A stretch of 41,063 nt of DNA from Verrucomicrobiota bacterium (GCA_019239825.1 JAFAZK010000072.1:1-41063), one strand, 5' to 3'; positions 16,760-25,579 are shown, numbered from the stretch's first letter. A program made the numbers and translations. The notes: a model not told the origin generated them from the letters alone.

Positions 16760-17818
16760 CTACCGGTTACTGATTGCTCGTCCCTTCGGCTCCGTGGTGA
16801 ACCAGAACCCAACCGCAGCAATTAAGATGATCACGAGAGCGACTGCAGGTGTTAGCGCAGGGGGAATAGCTAGAAGGGTGGGAAGGCCGCCGAGGGCGAC
16901 AGCCAGGCCGAGGACAAGGCCGGCAGCGGTTGCCGGGCGAGCCGGGAGAAGACGCGCCATGGCTGCAATTGAGCAGGGGATACTGGATTGGAGCAAAGCG
17001 ACTCCGGGTAAAAGAAGGGCAAGTTTTTTTCCGGCGAAAGCGAGCAACGGCGCTGCTATAAGGAGCGAAAGCATGGTCCAACGGCGATAGCCAAGACGTT
17101 CCGCGGCGAAGCCGCCGACAATCTTACCGGTTCCGGCGGCAACTCCCAATGCAACCAAAGCAGTGATCTGTCCGGCACTCGCGAACTGAAAACTTGTCCA
17201 GAGCAACGAGCGCAAGGCAACGGCGGTCAACAGTCCGATCATGATCCAATCATGAGACTCGAAGATAGGCTCTTTGATTGGTTTCGAGACAGAGGTTTGG
17301 CGAGGGGGCAGTGGCCAAGCCTGAATCAGGAAAACAAAGGCGAGCAAAGAAACGAAAAACGGAAGATAAAGATAGTGTCCACTGACAGCAAGGGCGCCGC
17401 CCATAGCGAGCCCGATTACTCCCGGAGCCGCAAAAAGTCCGGCTGCATCCGAACGTCCGTTGCACGATCGCAAGGTCAAGGCACCGGCGCCCACATGAAA
17501 CGCCGCAGATCCCACCCCGGCCACAAGAACCGCGACCTCGCCAAAACCTAGACCGCGCGTGACCAAGCTGGCTGCCAAAAGCACCATGCCGCCGGAAGCG
17601 AAAATTCGAGGAGAGCGCAGGCTATCAGCAAAATAGCCGATCAGAGGTTGGCTACCAAAAGCGAGCGCATTGTAGATGAGCACGAGGAGCGTTGTCTGCG
17701 TGGCGGACGAGTTTGTGGCTAGACTGCCCAGTAGTAATCCTGCGGCGCCATCGGAAATGCCATGGGCGATACCGAGAGCGAAGGGCAAACGATAGGACAA
17801 CGAGGTCTGGAGGTTCAT
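16760..17818 (-). CDS. MFS-type transporter
   Basis: 352 residues, almost entirely hydrophobic with about 11 membrane segments. The N-terminus (PFALGIAHGISDGAAGLLLG) and the motif-A-like loop GYFADSLRSPR between helices 2 and 3 resemble major facilitator proteins of the fosmidomycin-resistance-like group. The second half (WTSFQFASAGQITALVALGV, VGGFAAERLGYRRW) repeats the pattern. Substrate unknown. Its ATG follows the stop of the four-TM gene directly, with no spacer, so the two are coupled. Confidence 0.78.
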   Translation of the reverse strand: MNLQTSLSYRLPFALGIAHGISDGAAGLLLGSLATNSSATQTTLLVLIYNALAFGSQPLIGYFADSLRSPRIFASGGMVLLAASLVTRGLGFGEVAVLVAGVGSAAFHVGAGALTLRSCNGRSDAAGLFAAPGVIGLAMGGALAVSGHYLYLPFFVSLLAFVFLIQAWPLPPRQTSVSKPIKEPIFESHDWIMIGLLTAVALRSLLWTSFQFASAGQITALVALGVAAGTGKIVGGFAAERLGYRRWTMLSLLIAAPLLAFAGKKLALLLPGVALLQSSIPCSIAAMARLLPARPATAAGLVLGLAVALGGLPTLLAIPPALTPAVALVIILIAAVGFWFTTEPKGRAISNR

Positions 17819-18319
17819 TCAATTGCGAGCCGCTGGCGGAGTAGTAATCGGAGACACCACAGGCGTCGGGCTCCAGTGCGGGCGGCGGTTGCCGCCTTGG
17901 TAACCAACTATGGGAGGAAACAGCGCGAGATAAATGAAACCGCCCAGGAAGGCATAAGAGAACAGATTGGCCACCACCGAATTCAAGAATACGCGGGAAA
18001 AGGGCGCGGTTGACCGTAGTCCCTTTAGTTCGATCGCTTCAATAACGACGGTGAGCAGGAAAGTTGCGATCAATAGGATTGGCAGCGGGATGCTGTAGCC
18101 GAGTCCTACTGTCCCAAGCAAAAAGACGATGCCGCTTCCAATCAGGGAGGTCACCAGATTAATGATGAACCCATGCAGGAAAGCGACTTTCCAGGATGCC
18201 CATTTAAGAAGGCGGAAAACTGTCGCCTCGATCAGGACGATGATGGCCAAGCTAATCACCGAACAAAAAAGCAGTCCTGGTGGATCCAGGTAGATCGGTG
18301 AAAGGAGGTCAGCGAGCAT
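17819..18319 (-). CDS. Hypothetical four-TM membrane protein
   Basis: 166 residues, family not recognised. Hydrophobic segments are visible around LLFCSVISLAIIVLIEATVF, LHGFIINLVTSLIGSGIVFL, LPILLIATFLLTVVIEAIEL and SVVANLFSYAFLGGFIYLAL. The C-terminal tail is proline-rich. The stop and the next ATG are directly adjacent, which suggests it is a partner or accessory of the MFS protein. An alternative is an independent membrane protein that merely shares the transcript. Confidence 0.7.
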   Translation of the reverse strand: MLADLLSPIYLDPPGLLFCSVISLAIIVLIEATVFRLLKWASWKVAFLHGFIINLVTSLIGSGIVFLLGTVGLGYSIPLPILLIATFLLTVVIEAIELKGLRSTAPFSRVFLNSVVANLFSYAFLGGFIYLALFPPIVGYQGGNRRPHWSPTPVVSPITTPPAARN

Positions 18320-18751
18320 CTCGAGTCGTTCGTATCAGATATAGAGATGCTGGAAAAGGAGAGATGTACTTTTGGAGTGAGCAGTGAGCAGTGAGCAGTG
18401 AGCAGTGAGCAGTGAGCAGTGAGCAGTAAGCAGTAAGCAGTAAGCAGTAAGCGGTGAGCAGTGAGCAGGGGGGGCGAGGCTTCCGAAAGGCCACAAGGTT
18501 GAACCAGGGAAATCGGCACACACCAATGGACGTGATGGATTAGGCCTCAAAATGCGCCGAGCCGGTGACGAGCGCTGGACCACGGCTCGGCGTGTCTGAA
18601 GTGTAGCAAAATCCATCGTCGGGCGTATACCAACCCCTTCGTTATCGTGTTCAGGCCTTTCGGGAGCCTCGCCCTACCAAATTGGGCCTGTCACCTTTCA
18701 CTTTTCACCTTTTTGCTTCTCCGTTCGCCTCCTGTATAGTGCGCCCTCTGC
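18320..18751. repeat. Divergent spacer: heptamer tandem array (18376-18468) plus palindromic repeat (18468-18680)
   Basis: 432 bases between the minus-strand membrane protein and lepA. First comes a run of about 13 copies of the heptamer agtgagc, drifting to agtaagc in the middle, with no spacers. It abuts a palindromic element: ggggcgaggcttcc at 18471, inner gccgagccggt near 18558 and cacggctcggcg near 18583, and gggagcctcgccctaccaa ending at 18680. A cacctttcacttttcacctt word follows at about 18691-18710. The lepA promoter should be in the last 70 bases. Confidence 0.8.
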
Positions 18752-20548
18752 ATGGGAAGACTTTCGACTCGGAATTTTTGCATTATTGCTCACATCGATC
18801 ACGGTAAGACGACACTTTCTGACCGGTTGCTCGAGTCCACCGGCACGATCGCCGACAGGGAAAAGCAGGATCAGTTGCTGGATTCGATGGATCTTGAACG
18901 GGAGCGCGGCATTACGATCAAAGCGCATCCGGTCACAATGAGTTATTCGGCCAAGGATGGTCAAACGTATCGGCTGAATCTATTGGATACACCCGGGCAT
19001 GTGGATTTCTCCTACGAGGTATCGCGAAGCTTGGCGGCCTGTGAGGGAGCAATCCTGGTCGTAGACGCCGCTCAAGGTGTCGAGGCGCAGACGGTTGCAA
19101 ACGTTCATCTGGCGCTGAAGCAAGGGCTGACCATTGTGCCGGTTATTAATAAGATCGATCTTCCTAATGCGGATATCCCAACGGTCCGGAAACAGCTCGA
19201 GGAAATCTTGGCTATTCCGGCCGATGAAGCCATCCTAGCCAGCGCCAAGACCGGGATCGGTATTGAAGAGATTCTTGAAGCGATCGTGGCGCGGATTCCG
19301 GTTCCTCCGACCCAAGCGGACGAAAAACTGCGTACTTTGATCTTTGACTCGGTATTCGACATCTACCGTGGGGTCGTTGCCTACTCCCGGGTCTTCTCTG
19401 GGACCATCACGCCTGGGCAGTCGGTGCGCTTGATGAGCACAGGGAAGAGCTACGAAATCAAAGAGGTCGGGATCTTTACCCCGAAGCCGCTGGCACAGGA
19501 AAAACTCCAGGAAGGCGACGTCGGCTATTTTATTGCCAATATTAAGTCGACAGCGGAAATTAAAATCGGCGACACCTTGACAGAACAGCGCAACCCGGCG
19601 CCTGCGCCGTTGCCTGGATTTCAGGAGATCCATCCGATGGTGTTCAGCGGGATTTACCCCATCAACACGGCGGATTTCGAACATCTGAAGACCGCCATGG
19701 GGAAACTGCAGATCAATGATTCCGCATTTGTTTATCAGGCGGAGAGTTCCGTCGCGCTAGGGTACGGCTTTCGGTGCGGATTTCTTGGGTTGCTGCACAT
19801 GGAGATCGTCCAGGAGCGACTGCGCCGGGAGTTCGATATGGATATTATTGCGACTTACCCGAGCGTGGTTTACGAGGTGGCGCAGACCAATGGTGAGAAA
19901 GTCGAGGTAGATAACCCTGCCCACCTGCCTGATCCAAGTGTGATCGCGGAGATCAGGGAGCCGGTAGTGGAGTGCTTCGTGATGTGTCCGAACGAGAACA
20001 TTGGCGACATGATGCAGTTGATTATGGAAAAGAGGGGCGAGGTCCAGCATACCGAGTCGCTCGACATCCGCCGGGTGATGTTGACAGCGATCATGCCGTT
20101 AAACGAGATTTTGGTCGATTTTAACGACAAGATTAAGTCATTGACCCATGGATACGGATCGATGGACTACGAGTACGCCGGCTATCGGCCTGCCGATCTG
20201 GTGAAACTTGACATGCTGGTGAACAGCGAGCCGGTCGATGCGTTTTCCAGTATTGTCCACCGAGACAAAGCAGAGGGTCGGGGCCGGTTGCTGGCGGCAA
20301 AACTCAAGGAAGTGATTCCTCAACAGCTTTTCCAAGTATCGATCCAGGCCGCAATCGGTGGAAAGATCGTTGCGCGCGAGAATGTTTCTGCTCTCCGCAA
20401 AAATGTGACCGCGAAATGTTACGGCGGCGATATCACGCGGAAGCGGAAGCTTTTGGAGAAACAAAAAGAGGGGAAGAAACGAATGAAGGCGATCGGTAAA
20501 GTGAATATTCCGCAAGAAGCCTTCATTGAAGTTCTGAAAACCAATTAA
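18752..20548 (+). CDS. lepA: Elongation factor 4 (LepA), back-translocating GTPase
   Basis: 598 residues, the normal length. It binds ribosomes and is thought to move tRNAs back one step under stress. GTPase motifs in order: AHIDHGKTTLSDRL (G1), ERERGITIKAH (G2 region), LDTPGHVDF (G3), NKIDLP (G4), SAKTG (G5). The LepA-specific C-terminal domain is seen in GYRPADLVKLDMLVN and CYGGDITRKRKLLEKQKEGK. Signal peptidase I follows four bases downstream, the classical lepA-lepB arrangement. Confidence 0.97.
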   Translation: MGRLSTRNFCIIAHIDHGKTTLSDRLLESTGTIADREKQDQLLDSMDLERERGITIKAHPVTMSYSAKDGQTYRLNLLDTPGHVDFSYEVSRSLAACEGAILVVDAAQGVEAQTVANVHLALKQGLTIVPVINKIDLPNADIPTVRKQLEEILAIPADEAILASAKTGIGIEEILEAIVARIPVPPTQADEKLRTLIFDSVFDIYRGVVAYSRVFSGTITPGQSVRLMSTGKSYEIKEVGIFTPKPLAQEKLQEGDVGYFIANIKSTAEIKIGDTLTEQRNPAPAPLPGFQEIHPMVFSGIYPINTADFEHLKTAMGKLQINDSAFVYQAESSVALGYGFRCGFLGLLHMEIVQERLRREFDMDIIATYPSVVYEVAQTNGEKVEVDNPAHLPDPSVIAEIREPVVECFVMCPNENIGDMMQLIMEKRGEVQHTESLDIRRVMLTAIMPLNEILVDFNDKIKSLTHGYGSMDYEYAGYRPADLVKLDMLVNSEPVDAFSSIVHRDKAEGRGRLLAAKLKEVIPQQLFQVSIQAAIGGKIVARENVSALRKNVTAKCYGGDITRKRKLLEKQKEGKKRMKAIGKVNIPQEAFIEVLKTN

Positions 20549-20552
20549 AACT

Positions 20553-21683
20553 GTGTTAACACCGAGATACGTCCAGGATTCTGAGACACTAATCAAAGCG
20601 GCAAAACGAATACTGAATTATCGCAAAGACGTCGCTGCTGCCGATCAACTGGCGGCGGCTCGGGCGGGGATAGCTAAAGTACGCGACGCGATCAAGCAAA
20701 GATCTGCGCCAGCGGTTAAAGAAGCGGAAAAACCTTTGGTTGAGGTTTTGACGAAAATTGATCCGCCAAAGCCTAACAGTTGGATCCGGGACAACGTCGA
20801 ATTGATTGTGGTGGTGGTAGCAATTGCTCTCGGCCTACGAGCGTTTTATTTGCAGCCTTTCAAAATCCCGACCGGATCGATGCAACCCACGTTGAATGGC
20901 ATCATCGCCAAGCCCATCGATGGGCCTGCTCCTAATTTCCTGGTACAAGCTTTTCAATTTGTCACGATCGGGCGCACCTACGCGGATGTAGTTTCCGAGG
21001 AGGACAACGATAGCATCGCGCAGATCAGCGCCGTCAAAATGAAGTGGTTGTGGGATGGATCTTTGATCCAGATGACCTCGGGAAAGAGTTATACAGTAGG
21101 GATTGCACCGGACCAATTGAAGCAACTCGGTGTTTTACCGCCTTTCTACGAGGGAGGTCCAGTGTTCGGTAAAAAGTATCAGAAGGGAGAGCCGATCGTG
21201 CGCGCCTACGCGGACCTTGGGGACCAGGTTTTTGTCGACAAGATGAGCTATAATTTTATGGGGCCCCATCGGGGCGACATTTTCGTATTCAAGACCAACG
21301 GAATTCGAGACTTGGAGAGGCCAGGCACGCCCAGCGAACATTTTATTAAACGCTTAGCGGGAATTCCGGGTGATACGCTACGGATTGCTGAGCCCAATCT
21401 TTTCATTAATGGCGAACTCGCGAATGACTACGTGTTTAAGCGAGTCGCATCCCGGCAAAACGGATACACCGGCTACACGAACGGGAATGGTAACTACATG
21501 GAGTATCTAGCGACTCCCGACAAAACTGTGACCATTCCACCGTTCTCGTACTTTGCGCTCGGCGACAACAGCGCGAATAGCCTCGACAGCCGGTACTGGG
21601 GTTTTGTGCCGGCAGAGAATGTGGTAGGCCGCGGTCTTTTTGTCTATTGGCCGTTTACGAGCCATTGGGGATTTCCGCGATAG
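20553..21683 (+). CDS. lepB: Signal peptidase I
   Basis: 376 residues from a GTG at 20553, four bases after lepA. It cleaves signal peptides of exported proteins at the outer face of the inner membrane. The single visible membrane helix (VELIVVVVAIALGLRAFYL) is followed at once by the catalytic serine in PTGSMQPTL. The catalytic lysine is in FIKRLAGIPGD, and the C-terminal box reads ALGDNSANSLDSRYWGF. An N-terminal cytoplasmic tail of about 75 charged residues and about 130 residues inserted between the serine and lysine boxes make it longer than most homologues. Confidence 0.94.
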   Translation: MLTPRYVQDSETLIKAAKRILNYRKDVAAADQLAAARAGIAKVRDAIKQRSAPAVKEAEKPLVEVLTKIDPPKPNSWIRDNVELIVVVVAIALGLRAFYLQPFKIPTGSMQPTLNGIIAKPIDGPAPNFLVQAFQFVTIGRTYADVVSEEDNDSIAQISAVKMKWLWDGSLIQMTSGKSYTVGIAPDQLKQLGVLPPFYEGGPVFGKKYQKGEPIVRAYADLGDQVFVDKMSYNFMGPHRGDIFVFKTNGIRDLERPGTPSEHFIKRLAGIPGDTLRIAEPNLFINGELANDYVFKRVASRQNGYTGYTNGNGNYMEYLATPDKTVTIPPFSYFALGDNSANSLDSRYWGFVPAENVVGRGLFVYWPFTSHWGFPR

Positions 21684-22051
21684 GGCCGCTTTGGTGGATG
21701 TTGCGCTTGCAGGAGGCATCTTCATGCCTTGCCGTCCGTCGAAGCGCTCAGATGCCGCTCCTACGGAGCTGGTGCCAATTTTCTCATGCCGCAGCTATAA
21801 AGATTTCGCTCCTACGGAGCTCATGGTAGGTAACGTTTGGCGTTCATCATTTGGCGTTTGCCTTTCGGCGTTCAAAGTCCGCGGTCGGTACGACGGCGCA
21901 CATATAAGTCCCATTTGTCCTATAAGTCCTATCCGTAGTGGGACTCTATGTGTTTCGCTCGCATGACCGCCGACCACCAAACGCCAGCCGCTCACCCCTC
22001 GCCGAAATTCTGAGTTGTGTTTCCTCGAGAAAAGCTGCCTAAATCTAGGGC
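21684..22051. repeat. Gene-free spacer rich in short repeat words
   Basis: 368 bases without a supported ORF. It contains two copies of gctcctacggagct (about 21759-21772 and 21809-21822), a run of ggcgttcatcatttggcgtt with the inverted counterpart ccaccaaacgccag at about 21975-21988, and ataagtcccatttgtcctat. The tac-gga-gct and tggcg words can pair across the spacer. Related gggacttata and gtaggagcg words occur at 11218-11246 and 15569-15635. Confidence 0.65.
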
Positions 22052-22837
22052 ATGGACTTGGTAGACGTTTTAGTCGACCTCGCAAGGCTGCTAGGAACTC
22101 ACCCCGACAAAGTAGTCGCACTCGATGAGGGGTTTGTGGGCGGCAAAGTGCACGGCCACACTGTCATCAGCCGTCCCGGCGCCCGACTAGGAAGTTTGGA
22201 CCGCGGCGACCTGATTCATTTTAACCCGGCTCCATTGCTCGAGTTGTTGAGAGCGGATCAACCTAAACGCCCGGCGGAAGAAGAAGCGCTGCTGGCTTCC
22301 CGGCTGCAAGAGGATGCGCCGATCCCGAGCTCCGATGCTTACGTGGTCGCGGATCTTTTCGAGCGGTGCGGGAGCCGTATGATTGTGCAAGTACAGCCGG
22401 TGGTGATTAATCAAATTCTGGCTTCTCCAAGGGCCAGACAGTTTGCTGACCGTCGGATTACCCTGAGTGAGGTGTTCAGTTGTGGGCTCTCCACGACGTT
22501 GGTTCCTTATGCTGACCCGGGAACGGCGCTGGCAAAAGAGGTGCGAACCAAAGTCAACCTGTGGCGAGATCGTGCCCGAACCGACCCAAAAGTGATCCTG
22601 CTCCAAAACAACGGGATGATTGTGCTGGGCGATTCTCCTGAGGAGGTCGTGGAAACCGTCGAAAAGATGGTTCGTGCGGCTGAGGTATTCGTTGGCGCCA
22701 GCTTGCTGGGAGGACCTCAATTCCTCACGGTGGCGAATATTGGGCGAGCGACTGAATACCGGCGGGGGAGCGACACAGACGGAACCAATCAATCAACCGC
22801 GCCTCAAGCTGTGCCGAGTGAGCTGGCCAATTCCTGA
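22052..22837 (+). CDS. Class II aldolase/adducin-like protein with substituted zinc ligands
   Basis: 261 residues. The closest pattern I know is the class II aldolase domain of L-fuculose-phosphate aldolase and the RhaD-like bifunctional enzymes. VVPYADPGT-like text (LVPYADPGTALAKEV) and VILLQNNGMIVLGDSPEEVV align with conserved family segments. The zinc-binding HxH normally in VVHTHAD aligns with IVQVQPV (both histidines become Q). The histidine of LLxHGL aligns with QNNGM (H becomes N). SSDAYVV replaces the usual SSE. A lyase reaction by the usual metal chemistry therefore looks unlikely. The next gene starts inside its last codons. Alternative: a distant fold relative with another active site. 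Confidence 0.6.
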   Translation: MDLVDVLVDLARLLGTHPDKVVALDEGFVGGKVHGHTVISRPGARLGSLDRGDLIHFNPAPLLELLRADQPKRPAEEEALLASRLQEDAPIPSSDAYVVADLFERCGSRMIVQVQPVVINQILASPRARQFADRRITLSEVFSCGLSTTLVPYADPGTALAKEVRTKVNLWRDRARTDPKVILLQNNGMIVLGDSPEEVVETVEKMVRAAEVFVGASLLGGPQFLTVANIGRATEYRRGSDTDGTNQSTAPQAVPSELANS

Positions 22838-24029
22838 ACTGACAGGAATCGATTGGACTCACGTCGCTATTGAGGCTAGCGCCGGCGTGGTGGGTTATGT
22901 GCTGCTGATTTTGTGCAACCCGGTCGCCCGATTTTTCCGGGACGGGCTGTCCATCGTGAACCGGCATCCCCGCATTTGGATCTGGCTGGCGGTACTAAGT
23001 TGCTCCTACTCGATATTTCAGGCAATGATCGCCTGGCGGCTGGGCGAGTTCCATCTGTCGCTTTACGACCTCGTTAACTGGCCAGCGGCTCGCGCCGTGG
23101 ATTTAAATTTGGCGGCTCAACGCTGTTGGTTGCCGGCGCTTGAGCTTTTGTCCGGACTTTTCAATCAGGTGGTGGTGAGTTTCCCGGCCTCCGGTCTAGC
23201 TGCAATTTTGTTTTTGATGAACTGGGGCGGCGCTCATTTCAATTTGATAGCGGAAGCCCGAGTGCGCTTAGGGATTTGGTGGATGCCGGTTTACTTGGGA
23301 GTGGTGATTTGCGCTTTCGCCGCGGTGGCTAAGCCGCTTTTCGCGATCTCGATTCATTGGCTGAATCAGTTCTTCGATGGACTGTTTCTCCTGAGGGTGG
23401 GAGCCGTGTTGGATTGGCTCTCTTTCCAGTTCGAATACCTGTTTGGGCTGGTCGTCCAGATCTACCTGATCCTATTAGCCTTCGTGTGGATCAGAGGCAT
23501 CAAGTCGGATCCGGAACGCGTATTTGCGCTGGCGCTCCGGCGGACGCCGCATGTCGCGAAATGGGCAGGACTAATGCTATTGATCAGTGCCCTGTTCATT
23601 CATCTACCGCTTCTGATCAGCTATCTATGGATCGGACAATTCACCGACTTCACCAGCGCAGCCGTTGAGTATGTCGATCAGACGGTGCGTCCGTTGTTTG
23701 CCATGGTCTTGATCTTCTTTTGTTCGGTACAGATTACCTTAGTGCTGCATAACCAGACGCTGCAGAAGGGATTGCAAGAGCATGCCAACCTGATGCGAAC
23801 GAGTTGGTATCGCATCCTCTGGTTTGTGATTGTGGCAGCACTCCACCTTTACGCAGTCTGTTGGGTTGGCGAGGCCGCTTTAGCGTGCTATCCCGTTATG
23901 TCGGTCCCAAACGTGCTGGCGTCTCTGCTTGTGAGTTTCGCTAAAGGGGTCGTAGCGGCGTGGCTTCTGACGAGCTGGGTTTGTCTTTATCGGGATACAC
24001 GCCGCCCGCGGAAAGAAATCCGGTTTTGA
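22818..24029 (+). CDS. Polytopic membrane protein of unknown function
   Basis: 403 residues from a GTG at 22818, overlapping the aldolase-like gene by 20 bases. The same frame is open back to 22620, but that part is a shadow. About nine hydrophobic segments are visible, for example SAGVVGYVLLILCNPVARFF, AVLSCSYSIFQAMIAW, YLFGLVVQIYLILLAFVWI, LMLLISALFIHLPLLISYLW and LFAMVLIFFCSVQITLVL. I recognise no family or catalytic motif. It is tightly packed with an ABC-ATPase-like gene downstream (15-base gap), so it might be the membrane partner of that protein. Confidence 0.75.
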   Translation: MSWPIPELTGIDWTHVAIEASAGVVGYVLLILCNPVARFFRDGLSIVNRHPRIWIWLAVLSCSYSIFQAMIAWRLGEFHLSLYDLVNWPAARAVDLNLAAQRCWLPALELLSGLFNQVVVSFPASGLAAILFLMNWGGAHFNLIAEARVRLGIWWMPVYLGVVICAFAAVAKPLFAISIHWLNQFFDGLFLLRVGAVLDWLSFQFEYLFGLVVQIYLILLAFVWIRGIKSDPERVFALALRRTPHVAKWAGLMLLISALFIHLPLLISYLWIGQFTDFTSAAVEYVDQTVRPLFAMVLIFFCSVQITLVLHNQTLQKGLQEHANLMRTSWYRILWFVIVAALHLYAVCWVGEAALACYPVMSVPNVLASLLVSFAKGVVAAWLLTSWVCLYRDTRRPRKEIRF

Positions 24030-24044
24030 GAAAGACAAGCTGCT

Positions 24045-24752
24045 TTGGTAAACCCTGAGCCAGAAGATATTTTGGTGGCGAACCAAATCAGTTGGTGTAG
24101 TCCGAGTGATTCCGGAGTTCAGGTCCCCCCAATCAGTCATGGTTTTCAGCGTGCGTCGTTTTACGTGCTCGAGTGTGACGAGGCGCAGGCCAAACATTCT
24201 TGGTTGCGTCTCTTTGGCCTGCTCGATGAACCGGTCTGTGGAGAGATCTTGCTGGAAGGACGGCGAGTCACGGGTTTGGATCCTGAAGAACTGGGAGAGA
24301 TCCGAAACCGGAAGCTTGGTTTTCTCTTTGCCGCGCCTTTTCTGTTGCCGTCTTTTACCGTGTTGGAGAACGTCGCAATGCCCCTGTTCAAAGTGGCACA
24401 GGTTGATGCTCGAGAAGCCAAGAGCATTACTGAAATGATCCTTGATCTGGTAGGAATCTCCGAGTTGGTCGAATTAACGGCTTCCACGTTGTCACCGTTG
24501 CAGCAACACTTGACGGCGCTAGCGCGGGCAATCGTACATAATCCTCGGTTGATGATCATTGAGGAGCTGGGCTTGGGGCTGGAGCCCGAAGCGGCTCTTC
24601 GTGTCTTCGATGTGGCACGTCGAATCCCCGAACGACTCGGAACCACGGTGATTGCGACGCTCTCGGCAGGGATTGACTTCGCCAGCGGGGATGTCGTACT
24701 CGAAATAGGGGCGGCTGGAATCCGAGAAGTTCGGAAGGAGCCGAGAATATGA
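24045..24752 (+). CDS. Degenerate ABC ATPase-like protein (LolD/MacB-like fold)
   Basis: 235 residues from a TTG at 24045. The overall text follows LolD-type ATPases (GEILLEGRRVTGLDPEELGE, LPSFTVLENVAMPLFKV, ALARAIVHNPRLMIIEE), but every nucleotide motif is altered. The Walker A position reads LECDEAQAKHSW instead of GxSGSGKST. The Q-loop LGFLFA has A for Q. The signature reads LSPLQ for LSGGQ/E. Walker B reads LMIIEE, with E for D. The H-loop reads ATLSA without histidine. It is therefore probably not an ATPase but a structural or regulatory relative. The frame is intact, which argues against a decaying pseudogene. It overlaps the following synthase gene by four bases. Confidence 0.75.
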   Translation: MVNPEPEDILVANQISWCSPSDSGVQVPPISHGFQRASFYVLECDEAQAKHSWLRLFGLLDEPVCGEILLEGRRVTGLDPEELGEIRNRKLGFLFAAPFLLPSFTVLENVAMPLFKVAQVDAREAKSITEMILDLVGISELVELTASTLSPLQQHLTALARAIVHNPRLMIIEELGLGLEPEAALRVFDVARRIPERLGTTVIATLSAGIDFASGDVVLEIGAAGIREVRKEPRI

Positions 24753-25579
24753 GCAATGCCGAAAACATAACCCGGAAGAGTGGGTCGAACCTTGCCTTTG
24801 CCTTCTTCTGCTTACCGAAAGAGAAACGCCGGGACATCTCGATCTTCTACGCATTCTGCCGGCATGTTGATGACATCGCAGACGATCCCGGTCTTCCGAC
24901 CGAAGAACGTCGGGCGCGCCTAGAAAGTTGGAGGTCGTGGATCCGACGCTCCAGTCCGGGGGAACCGGATTTTGCCGCCGAAATCCGTGAGCTAATCAGG
25001 AAATACTCTCTCAAAGTCCTGCACTTTGAAGATATCCTTAATGGCGTGGAAATGGATCTGCGCCAGGTCCGCTTCACGACTTTTGCTGAACTGTCGGAAT
25101 ATTGTTATCGGGTGGCCAGCGCGGTCGGCCTGACTAGTATAGAGATCTTCGGGTATAAGAATCAACGCTGCCGGGATTACGCCTATTACCTGGGCCTGGC
25201 GTTGCAGCTCACCAATATTATCCGGGACGTAGGCTCCGACTTGACCAACGGGGGCAGGATCTATCTGCCGCTTGATGAATTAGCCAAGTTTAACTACTCG
25301 GAGGAAGAACTCGTCCAACGGAAGTACGATGATCGGTTTGTCGCCCTGATGAGGTTCCAGGCGGAACGGGCTCACGCATACTTTCAAAGAGCGACAGAAT
25401 CGTTGCCAGCCGAGGATCACCGGTCAATGAAGGCGGCTGAATTGATGCGGGCGGTGTATTTCAAGCTGCTTACTCGGATCGAAAACGATCAATTTCGAGT
25501 ATTTCAGAAGAAATACCGCCTTAGCCACCCGGAAAAACTTTGGATTATTTCTCGGCATTTTGCCACAAGTCTGACATAA
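24749..25579 (+). CDS. hpnD: Squalene/phytoene synthase family, likely presqualene diphosphate synthase
   Basis: 276 residues. It joins two prenyl diphosphates head to head. The two aspartate-rich metal motifs are HVDDIADDP (about residues 38-46) and LTNIIRDVGSD (about 152-162). SAVGLTSIEIFGY and GRIYLPLDEL are typical of the HpnD/CrtB group. HpnD makes presqualene diphosphate from farnesyl diphosphate on the way to hopanoids; phytoene synthase is the main alternative. HpnC and HpnE are not in this window. It is the last gene of the block with the aldolase-like, membrane and ABC-like genes, with a four-base overlap. Confidence 0.85.
   Translation: MSNAENITRKSGSNLAFAFFCLPKEKRRDISIFYAFCRHVDDIADDPGLPTEERRARLESWRSWIRRSSPGEPDFAAEIRELIRKYSLKVLHFEDILNGVEMDLRQVRFTTFAELSEYCYRVASAVGLTSIEIFGYKNQRCRDYAYYLGLALQLTNIIRDVGSDLTNGGRIYLPLDELAKFNYSEEELVQRKYDDRFVALMRFQAERAHAYFQRATESLPAEDHRSMKAAELMRAVYFKLLTRIENDQFRVFQKKYRLSHPEKLWIISRHFATSLT

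Noticed and set aside
18376-18468. Possible CRISPR array
   Set aside because: The units are seven-base tandem repeats without unique spacers, and no cas genes are present.
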